Program-made: the position numbers and the translations under genes
Assembly (NCBI RefSeq): GCF_030704535.1
Contig: NC_081822.1
Span: forward strand, 9,975,001 to 10,039,000
Length of the DNA: 64,000 nt
From: Vitis vinifera
Lineage: Eukaryota; Streptophyta; Magnoliopsida; Vitales; Vitaceae
Direction: 5' to 3'
Notes under the pieces: generated by a model
Told to the model about the DNA's origin: nothing
What the model saw: the letters and a program-made list of their open reading frames with translations, nothing else
Database searches by the model: none
Shown here: positions 48,027 to 59,600 of the stretch, one piece after another
Position numbering within the stretch: position 1 is the first letter of the stretch
How the letters are laid out: every line of letters starts with the position of its first letter

Positions 48027-49214
48027 TTTATAATATCCACACTCCATATTGAGGGAAGCATTAGAATATAACATGGTGTATTTATTATGAAAGGATAGCT
48101 CCAGTTAATTAAAAAGACCATTTTCTATTTATTTATTTTTCTTTTCTGCTATTGGATAAGTAGAAAGAGTTATAGGTTATTGTCTTGAGCTGTTATATAT
48201 GCTCATATTCTTTTTATCATAAACAAAGCTTAATTTTCAAGCTTTATAATAGTACAAGCATATAAAATGTAAAATTACACTTCAATGTTAAAATTTAATT
48301 TTGATAAAAATAAGTTTTTTTTTATTAAATATTTATTAAAATATGCTAATTTCAAAACTATTTTCAAATCCATCCCATTTTTTAAAGTATCAATTGCAAA
48401 TTATAGAAATTTACTTGAATAATGAAGTTTTCTTTTCAAAATTCAATTAAAATTATCCGTTGAAAAAACATTTTTTTATTGATTTTTTTAATTATCATAA
48501 ATTATCTTATTTTAAAACATATTTTTGAAATTGCGGATTTTTTTTTTCTTTTTCCTCTAATTTAGATAGATCATGGATGGTTTGGCATTTGCAAATCGCA
48601 CGCCTCCATCGTTGCCCATTTCTCCATGTGTGAAAGAATCGCCCATGGGGGGTTAACTGATCTTACAAGCAAAGACTGAACGACCACAAACACTCCACGT
48701 ACACCTATCGCATTGATGTTTTGAATTTTTCTTGGGTGATACGTGTCCTTTTTTTTCTTCATGGGGTTTGAATTATTCTTTGAATTGAATTAATTCCTAA
48801 AATCTTTCTCATCTTCTCAGGATCACAAAATAGAAGAAACGTCTGGATTAGTCTCGTATAAATTCAGTATTACGTCTCCGTGAATAAGCTCATCCAATGG
48901 TGCAAGTAATTAATTATTGTAACATTTATTAATCAATCAATCCTAGTCATTTTCTTAACATACATGAATTAATAGAGATATCTGGTCCTGAAAATATCTC
49001 TGGTCTGGACCACAAGCATTTGATGCTCGGTCATGAAGCTTAATTTGTCTCATTGAACAATCGACTTCGTTTTCCTCAATAATTCATTGGAAAGCACATG
49101 GTGATTTGCATTGTCAAGATCCATGGATGCTATTCATGTCAAAGTGGCTGCTCAAACTGCTCCTACTTTCAAAGATTATGAGAATGTTCAGGTGAAATCC
49201 AAGAATTTTCTTAT
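48027..49214. other. Intergenic filler
   Basis: This is AT-rich DNA with only short frames. A slightly GC-richer patch at 48570-48760 has a 63-residue minus-strand frame of no recognised family. Nothing here supports a gene. Confidence 0.5.
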
Positions 49215-49560
49215 TCTAATATTTCATATTGGATATGGGAGATATTTTTTGACACTATATAAGTATGAGTCCCTTTTAACCAAATAAATACATCTTAAAA
49301 TTATAAAGATTTTTTTGGGTCTAAATCGAACAATATCCATACAATGGGTGTGAATCGTTACAAATGGTATTAGAACTGATTCTCAATTCCAGTATAAGGG
49401 TTTATTTGATTCAGTAGAAAGTGTTTGTGATATCCCATATCGGATATGAGAGAAAATTTTTGAGGCCATATGAAAAAACAAAGTAGGCATTTTAAAGCTA
49501 TGAAAGTTCATTTGTATCTAAAATGAATAATATCTAAATGGTTAGATGTGAGCCGTTACA
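49215..49560 (+). mobile_element. Second TRIM-like LTR fossil
   Basis: Two direct repeats, about 49215-49362 and 49426-49560, both run from a CATATYGGATATG-containing start to an RYCGTTACA end. After the first comes TGGTATTAGAACTG (49365 on), a decayed initiator-Met primer-binding site; the remaining spacer is only about 60 bases. That is the layout of a TRIM in plus orientation. The repeats are well diverged and no target duplication is clear, so it is old. It has no coding part. Confidence 0.68.
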
Positions 49561-50519
49561 TTTAAAATCATGGAAGTACCTTATAATTAAGTTACTTTTA
49601 AACTTTGAAATATGATTAATTTTATAAGAAAATAATGAGGGTATTTTTGTCCAAATGAAACAAAAAATGGTAGGAGGTCAAATTTCAAAAATTAGGTTTT
49701 CAGAAAGCCCTTTAATAAAGAAATATTTGGTTAAGATGGATGAAATAATCACCAAATTGTGAATCTAACCATTCCCATACTTTTTTCTTGAAAATTAATC
49801 CATTTTTAACATTAATGTCCTTTGTCATTTCAAGTATTTAAATGTAGTTCTAAAAAAGAGTATTATTTTTACAAGAAAATAAAAATGGTATTTTTATTCA
49901 AATGAGGTAAAAAAAAAAAAGTGAAAAAGTTAGATTTCAAAATTTGGGTTTTGAAACACCCTTTTAATCAAACTTTCATCCTCGATTCATGTTTTTGTTT
50001 CTATTTTGAATTATCTTAGCAATGAATTAAAAATCAGATTTATGTGCCTGTTGGAAGAGGAAAATTTCAAAATTAGCAATAATTAATTGTGTTGATTCCA
50101 GAATGAAATGCCATATTCCAGGCCAGCATGGACAGCTAGATTGCATCATCATGAAATGCTCAGCAGCTGCATGATCTTGGATAAAGTGAATTACTGTAGT
50201 CTGCATGGTCCTTTTCAAGTTTGATGCAACTTCTTTCTCTTTTGTCAATAACCCCTAACCTAACTCGTGGAGAAAGCAGTGATCAAATCAGAGACAAAGA
50301 AGGACAAGATTTTGGACATTTGACTTTACCCCCATATCTTCACCGCCACAACCCCATTTTTCCCAATGTGTGATAGTCCGCAGCCGAAGTCAATGGGCTC
50401 TTCTCCTCCTTCTGCCTCCCTCTTTTAAAGAAATAATATGATATCAGTTTTTGCTTTCAACATTGTTGAGTCATGCAAGCCAAGGGGATCCGAAATTTCG
50501 CGAAGAACATAGCAAGAAA

Positions 50520-53056
50520 ATGGGAAATTTCTTCACTGTTGTTCATTCTTGTAAAGGGTACGTGCGAAACCCTTCAGTTTTCCATCTTTTTTAATGCTTC
50601 CTGCACTTCGTTAGATACACCAACTCCATCGTCATTTTCGTAATACCGAGGGTTTATCCTTGAAAATTTGCAGACCAAGATTCAAGTTGAAGCGAGGACC
50701 AGTGGATTATTCCATGAACGATCTCGCAACCAATCATGACGGGATCAGAACTGTCCGGGCAGATAACCGCTGCGATTTCTCAGGCAGTTCGGACCTCTGC
50801 ATTTGCGTAGTGACTTGGAACATGAATGGTCAGGTAAGGCAATTTCCAGGCTTAATGAAAATAAGCCTAGTTTTGGAGTTTGTTCATCTAAAGTGTTGAC
50901 TTGAACTAAAGCCTCTTTTTGACCTTCTGGGCTAATTTTATTACTTGAGATTAATTTTAACGTTTGATCATCAAGGTCTCTTATAAAGACATAGAACAGC
51001 TGGTTGGGAGCGATCGGGAGTTTGATCTACTTGTGGTTGGTTTGCAAGAGGCACCACGAAACAATATTTCACAGTTGTTGCAGGCGGCCCTAGTCGAAAC
51101 TCACATGTGAGATCACCATTTTTTTCTTTTTCTTTCTGTTTTCTTGGCTTTGGATATTAATATAGCTATCTAATTGCTTTAGTTGCAGTTGATCAATCAC
51201 ATGCATGATGAGACCACCTTTTCTTTCTTTCTCCTTTTTTTTTGCCTTTTAAGTACTCTATTATTAAAGTGGTCCAGTTTTCATTTTTCTTTTTCGGGAT
51301 TCTGGGAATTGTGTTGCCCAAATTTTCAAACTTTGTACGTGTGAAGTTACTCGAGAACCACCATATGCATGTGAGCTTTAATTCGAGTACAAATCCTTAC
51401 ATCATGGGTACAGGCACATCTATAAAGAGTGAAAGCATGGTCTTATTCTCTCTTGAAGTTTGTCTTCAAGAACAAGGAGAAGTCGCTGTTGGTGACTACG
51501 ACACTTCCTTACACTAACCTCCATACGGATATGGACCTGAAAAGTCTCAACACCACCCTTAAACAAAACACGTTTTCTGTTCATTGCTTTCGTTTTTAGA
51601 AGTTTTTATTCCTCCCCTAATCTGGTGGTGATTATTTTCTTATGGAAATCATGAAGCCTGCTGGGAAAAGCGATTATGCAGTCTCTGCAGCTATATGTTT
51701 TTGGGCAAAAGATGAACTCAGAGTTGTTCATCAATGGTGAGTTTTGGTTTCTCAGATGCTCGCTTTTGTCTTTAATTAGTTGTTTAACCGAGAGATATGT
51801 GACTTGTCATTTGATTTTCAAATTTCTTGTTTTGAAATAGTTGTTTAATTTACAGAATTAAAGGTTGATAAGCATGCTGTTGGGGGCTTTGGAGGTTTAA
51901 TCAGAAGGAAGAAAGGAGCTGTGGCTGTCAACATCATTTACAAAGGAATACGAATGTTGTTCATCTGTTGTCATCTTTCTGGTAACATATTTATATTTGT
52001 CTGGATTTGCTAAAATGTGCTTATTATGGCAACCCATCAAATGAGATGTTGGGTTTAGCACTTGAGCTTAAGGGTCAAGATAAAATCCACTCACACCCAG
52101 GCCCAATATGCATCATAAGAAAAGATGGGCTCAGCCCAATTCCATGCAAAAGGCCAGAGCCTCTATGCAGCCCAGTGAGAACATGGGTCACTCCAAATCA
52201 GGAACAAGCCCATAATGAGAGTCTGATTTCTGTAGGATTATTTTATCGTCCAAAGTAGAAAACTTACAGGTATGAATCTGTTCGACTTTGCAGCTCATGC
52301 CGGCAATGTGGAAGACAGGAATTCGCAATACAGGCACATATCACGCTCCCTATTCTCCAAGAATCAGAACCCATATGCAAGACCGGTCCAAGTTACTGTA
52401 TGGTTAGGAGATCTCAACTACAGGGTACAAGGGATTGATACACATCCTGCCAGAAATCTGGTCCAGAAAAACCTTCATAGAGTAAGTCCAGTACATAGAT
52501 ATGTTCTAAATTTATTAGTTTAGCAGCAGGGGATGTTTCCAAACCACACTAATACACTAGCAGGTTTGCTGTTATCAATCTAATGACCTTATTTTTTCTT
52601 TTCTTTTTCCAATTTCTATAACTACTGCAGCTGCTCACCAGAAAAGATCAACTCTTACAAGAGGCTGAAAGAGGACAGATCTTCAGTGGGTACTGTGAAG
52701 GGACGTTGGCATTCAAACCAACATATAAATATAATATAGGAAGCAGCAACTATGATACAAGCTACAAGGTATTTATCATGTCATATCTTCAGAATTTGTT
52801 CCTGTGTGAACTCCCATGCATATATTGCTCAAATAATCAAGTTGTTCAGTTATTTACTGCCCATGATTTGCCTTGTTTACAGGTAAGAGTACCATCATGG
52901 ACAGATCGAATCTTGTTCAAGATAGAGGACTCTGGCAAGATCAGTGCAACACTACACTCTTACCAATCCATAGATGGAATCCACAGTTCCGACCATAAAC
53001 CAGTGAAGGCTCATCTGTGCTTACAAGCAAGCAAACAGTCACCACTCATGCCTTGA
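50520..53056 (+). CDS. IP5P11: Type IV inositol polyphosphate 5-phosphatase 11-like
   Basis: This enzyme removes the 5-phosphate from phosphoinositides such as PI(4,5)P2 and PI(3,4,5)P3, tuning membrane signalling. Eight exons: 50520-50557, 50674-50833, 50976-51106, 51657-51736, 51856-51981, 52294-52481, 52631-52768, 52883-53056. All phases agree and give 344 residues. The protein is nearly all catalytic domain: TWNMNGQ (60-66), DLLVVGLQEAPR, the metal and substrate motif WLGDLNYR (215-222), PTYKYN, and the second motif PSWTDRILFK with SSDHKPVKAHLCL near the end. Absence of the long insert between motifs and of a C2 or WD40 domain sets it with 5PTase11 rather than the long plant 5PTases. The start MGNFFTVVHSCKG could be N-myristoylated at Gly2. 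Confidence 0.95.
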
Positions 53057-56000
53057 AGCAGTTGTCTTAAGTTCAAATCACAAAGAACCCTTTCTGTGAG
53101 TCTGAAAATTAAACTCACATCCCATGCCCCCCACACATGCATGTTGACACTACTCTGCCCTCCGTCACCCAGTTTAATCCAAACAGGCCCCAAATTTCCC
53201 AAAAGGAAACACTCAATTCCACTTACATTTTAATATGATTTTTAGGCTGAGTTTTAGATGATCCATGTTATCTAATTTAACCTCTATATATAATAAAAAT
53301 AAGACCCCATAATGAAGACCCCTGTTCATTGACGTTCAAGAAAGCGAAAGGCAACGATATACGGAGACAAAATACAAACCGACGGATGTATACAGGAATA
53401 TTCAAGAAGAAAAGCTGAGCCCCCAAATAGCATTCAGTGGTACTCAATGGAGTGCTCAAAAGGCTGCGTCTTGAAGATTGTTGAGGTAGACTAGAGCGAG
53501 AAAGCAGTGGGCGCTGCATGGACTAGCCAATTACGAATCATTGGAGTAGAAGGAATTAAAGAATGAGTTCCCTGGTAAGATACGGCAGGTCATTGATATT
53601 CTACTGAGCTTGTTTTGGATGGTTTTACCATTATTAGAAAAGCGGGGACTTGGCCTCAGTTTTGTTACAAAAACTATCATGATTTTTTTCTTTTTGACAC
53701 AGGAGTGTCCCTGTGCAGAGGTCAAAGCCTGGAACAAAATGACTTCAATTTCTTAAATTACACTGCTAAGATTAAGGAGGAAGCAGCAAAATGAGGGAAC
53801 CACATTTTGATCTCATTCATATCAAAACTACTTGTTCCCGAGGTGTCTATTTATGAAGTTATCAAGGTCCCGAGTCCCTCTTTTACTTGTATTAAGTTGA
53901 ACTTGTTTACCATGGGAACTTGGTGTCATGAGTAAGTTGCTTTGGAAAAGCATATGCCTGGATGGTTGTTGCAGACCTTATGCCATTTAGCTTTTTTCTA
54001 ATGTATGAAAAGTGGGCTTTTGGGATGATTTTAATTTGAGTCCGTGGCTTGTGAAAGGAGTTCTTATTCTCTGCTCTTATCCCTTTGGGTGACTCGTCGG
54101 GGCCGAGCTTCTACTCCCCTTTTGTTTATTTCAATTACCTCCTTTCTCTCCTCTCTCCACTGTTTTGGTGTTCAATTTTTTATTTCACTCCACCACCAAT
54201 ACATAACTTTTACATCTAATGTGTAAATTTCATGGTAATCCAATCTAATCTAATGTATAAATTCTATGCTAATCCAATCTAAGTAGACATCCAAAACAAA
54301 AGGTAAATGGTGGTTTGGGGGCAATTTTAAAACTTTTTTCATAAAAATAAATGTAAATGATAATTGATGTAATAATTGTGAGGACAAGTAAATAAAAGAG
54401 ATAGAATAAGAGAGATTGTTAATTATTTATAGTGATTTAGTACAACTAACCTATATCCACTTTCCTCTAATAGAGGATTAAACTATTTTTCAAGGTTTTC
54501 AGCCACAACTTTAAATGTTTTACACTTAGATCATTGGTTCCAATGGAATTTTAACAACAATCCTTTAAAAAATACCCAACTTTTGGATTGCCCTCATAAG
54601 GTTTATAATGAAAGAAATTGATTAACAAGATTCTAATTGCAAGTTTTATTCAAGCAAATACAAATGAAACTAGAATTGAGTAGTGCAAAGAAATTGCAAG
54701 TATTAAGTAGTGTACTAATGAACAATGATTTTTTTAAACACTCTTTAAGTAATAAGTGAGGTCTTAAAGCCTTTTATAGGAGTCTTGACAAGAAACTAAC
54801 AATTAGGTTTTTTTTTTTTTCTAGATCTAGTTGACTAGGCTATCGACCATTAAACTAGTTATTGGAGGGTATAAGGTACAAGAAGTAGCCATGGGAAGAG
54901 GGACAATCTCAATTGATTGAACTATTGGTCAATTACTGCTCAATCAATTTAGATTTTAACCTTAATTGGTGGGTATAACCTTCTTTTATTTTTAGGTGAA
55001 AATATATGGACAAAAACTTTCTCTTATCTAACTTGAAAAACCTTTTTAAGATATATTAGAAGGTTTTCTTTAAAATGATTTTTTATCCAATATTAAAGCA
55101 ATCTAAGGGAATTAATGAATATTGGCGTTAAAAAAATAAAATAAAATAAAATGAATTTCTAGTGGGCCAATCAATCTCACAAATCACCCACTTGAAGTAA
55201 GGCTTTAGAATGCACCTTTATTATCCCCTAGCTAGCACTTGAATTGTTGAAATTAATTCTTTAAAACTAAAATTAAAGAACTTAAAAATACGTAAAATCA
55301 ATTTATTTTTATTTTTAAGGAAGGAACGAGAGAGTGTCATAAAAATATAGAATCAATGCTTTACCTCTCAACTTTTTTTAGATTTGTCGCTACATTTTAG
55401 TGGTCCAAATTTTGGTTGACTAATGAGTTACCTTAAAGCGTGGATTCACATCTATTCTTCCCTCTCTTTTTTTTCTCCTTTGAAGCCTTGGCACATGTTT
55501 GGAGGCAGCTGGATTCAAACCTGGTTATTAAGTGTGAAATTTTGAAACATTACCTCAGTTTGAAACATGGTGGGGGTGCCGCAGACAGTATACGCAAGTC
55601 TAGATATTTTTTTATTTATGTTCTCTCCAAGGTTTTTGTGTGGACGCATAATCTTGCATTCGTATTCATAACCACCATAATCAATGAGATTTAGTGTACC
55701 ACAAAAATTGGAATTAGTAAAAGGAAATTAAAATGATCAACGAACGGTCAAAGGGAGTTGTGTAATGATTGTGGCCATTTGTTGTTTACGATGCCTCTTA
55801 ACCCGTCTCCCACGCAACCATTCATCGATCCTCTAAACTTAATTCCAACTCCGTGACTTCTTAAAAGAAGAGAAGAGGGAGAGGGAGAGGGACTGGAGGA
55901 AAGTATCCATGATTGTTCTTTTGGTGACACCAGCAATAGCAAAGATATGGATTATTACTCCTGTCCTCGTACCAAAGCATAAATGGGTGGGATCGATCAA

Positions 56001-56667
56001 AGTAAAGGTCTTTTTTTACTCTTGGATGAATTGTCAAAATTGAATGTGGTGTCCGTGAAGCACACTGAAATCAGCGCACACACTTTCTACTGTTTCCCCG
56101 GCAAGCATTAATTGGGATTGGGAACAACCACGTTAATAGTAGCTGTGGTCGCTGAAGGCGTGTTTCTGGTCGTGTTCACATCTATATGTAGTAATTATTG
56201 CCCCCATGCAGGTATTAAAAGAGGTTCTCCAGGGTTGTCTTCTCCTATCACTGCCGCTCATTTATGCCTGATACTATTTGAGCTTTTTAACATTCAAATC
56301 TGCAGGCTGCCTTTGACTTTTAATTTTCCTGGTCAGTTACAAATGTAAATTTTAACATAGAATAATAACTAAAAAGAAAAATGTAATAGCAGTACTGTCG
56401 GCTTTCAAAATGTAAAGTCTGTTGATTGAAGTTCCAGTGGCCACACCTGCAATCAAGTCTCAAGTCTTGAGTCTCATCGACACATCTCTACTCTTCCAAA
56501 TATTTAGAACGATAATAAGTTTGGAGGGTCTAAGGGCAAAACCTAAATTACAGGATGCTAAATGATTGTACTATACAATTAATACTGTAGATCTGGAATA
56601 GCAACCTAAGATGGTTATTCATATATTTCTCAACTTGAAAATGATATATGAATAAAATCATGGCCAC
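53057..56667. other. Intergenic region between convergent genes
   Basis: The 5-phosphatase 3' UTR likely covers the first few hundred bases. At 54217-54285 a short imperfect repeat (TCTAATGTRTAAATT, then TAATCCAATCTAA) occurs twice. From about 54340 to 55200 the AT-rich sequence has the look of retroelement LTR DNA, but I could not fix ends. No coding frame here belongs to a known family. Confidence 0.45.
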
Positions 56668-59600
56668 TCAGCAGGCCCCGAAGTCCCGTAACGACAGCCG
56701 GCCCTTGTCCGGCAAGTTCCCGGCGTGTCGAAGGCCCAAGGTAAGGGAGACATCACCAGCGGGTGTCCCTAGAGATGCGGCATCAGTGGTCCCATATTCA
56801 CCGCCAAACACGCTTCCTCGACACCACGTGTCATCAGCGGCCACCGTCCGTTGATGCATGCCGGCTTCATGGGTGGTCGGAAAACGTTGAGATATGGTGG
56901 TGGTGGTGGTGGTGGTGGTGGTGGTAGCTTGAGTAATTGCTTGGGTTCCCGAGAAGCAATTCCTGTAATTGATGGTGTCGAGTGAAGGGTCGTTTTCCTG
57001 AGCATTGATTTGGGATCTTTGGGACGCTGGTGGAGTGGAAGACCTTGGTGTTTGTGCGGAGATGCTGTTTTTCTGGTGATTTTGTGGGTTGGCTTCTCTA
57101 TCCTCAGATGATGCAGCGGCTTCTTCTTCCTTGGCATCTTGTTGGTACATCTCCTCCACCATGGGTTTCCACAATCGAACCCTTGCATTAATGAACCAGT
57201 TCGAGACCTGCAAATTTTACACCATTGAATGACAAGACAAGCGTTAAGAAAGAGGATATACTGAATCTGTTGAGAGTAATAAAGGATCTGCATTAATTGA
57301 ATTCATCTGATACATATAGCTATAAAGGCCACTGGATAATGAATCCACTCAATGCATTCTCAGAGGGTATGTTTGTTTGGTTTCTCCTTTCAAACATGAG
57401 AACGATCACTGGGACCATATAATAAATGGGCTGTGGCCTGTGGGGGTGTGCTGTGTGTCATAAAAAAGGGCAAGTATTCAAGGATCACCTTCTTCTCAAA
57501 CACTACACTTCTACAACCTGTTAAGCAAAGTTCCATCAGTTTTGTTGGAAAAGGTATCAAATTTGTAATAGGTATGTATTCCTCTCTTAAGAAAATACTT
57601 TAGGCATAAATAGGCATTTTTCCTTATATTGGTATATTATTGTATATTGATACCTTATTATAATATTAAAGATTTGTATAGAATAAAGAATAAAGAAAGT
57701 TAACAACTATATCTACTTAGATATAGGCATGACAAAAAAGGTTACGATAAGGATGAGTCTACGAAGATAATACTAGATACATATTGAGCACAAAAACATA
57801 CAATGTTTTGAGGTTCAATAATTATATATAAGTTTTTGTAATATTCTTTATAATGTGGAATTTTCTTTTTTTCTCCAGTGAATATTACAATGATTAATGG
57901 AACTATGTTAAAAGGACTTCTATCTTTAGATTATTTTATTGTTATCTCCTTTCAATAATCCATGGATGTTAAAGTTTTCAAGTGCACAACAAATGGTATA
58001 AGAGGACATATCAAGATTTCGAGTAAAAGAGTCAAAGAAAACATAACACACTATAGAATTATAAAAGTTAATTGTTGTCTTATTGGAATATGATATGAAA
58101 GGTGACTTAGATTAAATTTAATCCAATGTGGAGATGTTTTAAAAAAATGTCTCAAATTTTTAATTGATGTATCCATATAAAAAATATTTTTTATATTGAT
58201 ATGTTATTGTAACAATTATATTTTCTAATAGAACAAAGAAGGTTAATAAAAATATTTTTATAAATATTTTACTTTATAAAAGAAAAGTCATGAAATTGAG
58301 ATCGACTTGTAAAGATTATGTACAAAGAGGAAGGGTACATAACACCTATGGAGTGAGAGCTAATGATTAGAATGTGATATAAGAAGTCAAAAATACAAAA
58401 TGTTTCACTAGCTATGATTAATCTGCTACATAAAAAAGTAACTTTATTTTAAAAGGATTTTATTATTATATTTCTACCCTACCCTAGTATTTGAGCCTAA
58501 AAGTTTTCAGCTCGCACAAGAAGACTGTGTGTGGACAGTGGTTTTTCATATGACACTGACCACGTGAAACAAACCCTGAGCAGGCTGATCAGCCTACGCT
58601 CGATTGAATCCACTTAGCTTCTTGGACTATATGTGAAACAGTTATAATCCCACTGGAAGGTAGTACACTCTGATGAGAGACAAAATGATGGAAATCTATT
58701 GATAATAATTAAAGGGTAGGGGACAATCCTCACATCATCATCTTCCTGTTGAAAATTAGCTACACTACACATAGCAAACACAAGAGTCATCCTCAAATCT
58801 AGTGGGTTACACGCTTGTTTCGTATGCATGTCTTTCCATCAGGCAGCATACGAGTTGATATACAAAACAATTGAATGTGTCAACACATGCTAAATGATCA
58901 TGCTGAAGCAGAAAGGAGAACAGAAGACTTCGTAGGAGCCTGGCCCATTTCATCAAGTTGAAATGAGATGGCTGGTGCAAATTTGATTCAGAAGCAATAA
59001 ATTGCAATGGTGCATAAATGCAACCATTTCTTTTGTCACCTACACTGTAGCTTTGCTTGGATTAATTAATTTAAAAAATTAGGTCCATCGACATGTTGAG
59101 AAATTCAAATTTTCAGCCTCAAACTAATTCCTTCTGTTTTGTACGTTCTAAATTTCGAAGCTACGCACAAGGGATACGCACAAAATTCATGTAGATTACG
59201 GTTCTTGAGGAGTATCATGGAGAAGAAGGTACATTCCATGATTGAGTATTGATATTCAAATATAATGGTATGGCAACGAAACATGAGAATAATGACAGTC
59301 AATCATAGATTGTCAATCATTCTAAAAACGTCCTAGAAATGAGCACGAAAATATTATCAGTACTTCTTTGATATGGTTGAAGATTTCCCTAATGCTTTGC
59401 AACGAAACACTTGCTATGTTTTCATGTCAAGACGCAATTTATGCAAGCAAGCTATGAGATTGATGAATTAACAAGTTGCTATGCTCTTTATACTCTTTTT
59501 TCTGAACAAACAAGATCAAGCACGAATTGTGAACAACTAAGTTTGACAAACCAATCAACACCAAGTTCAGTTGGAAAGGATAGCTCAGGCAGGGACAGTA

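Noticed and set aside
55440-55942. Short frames on both strands upstream of the BELL gene's 3' side
   Set aside because: Simple-sequence (GA/CT) runs and no conserved motif.
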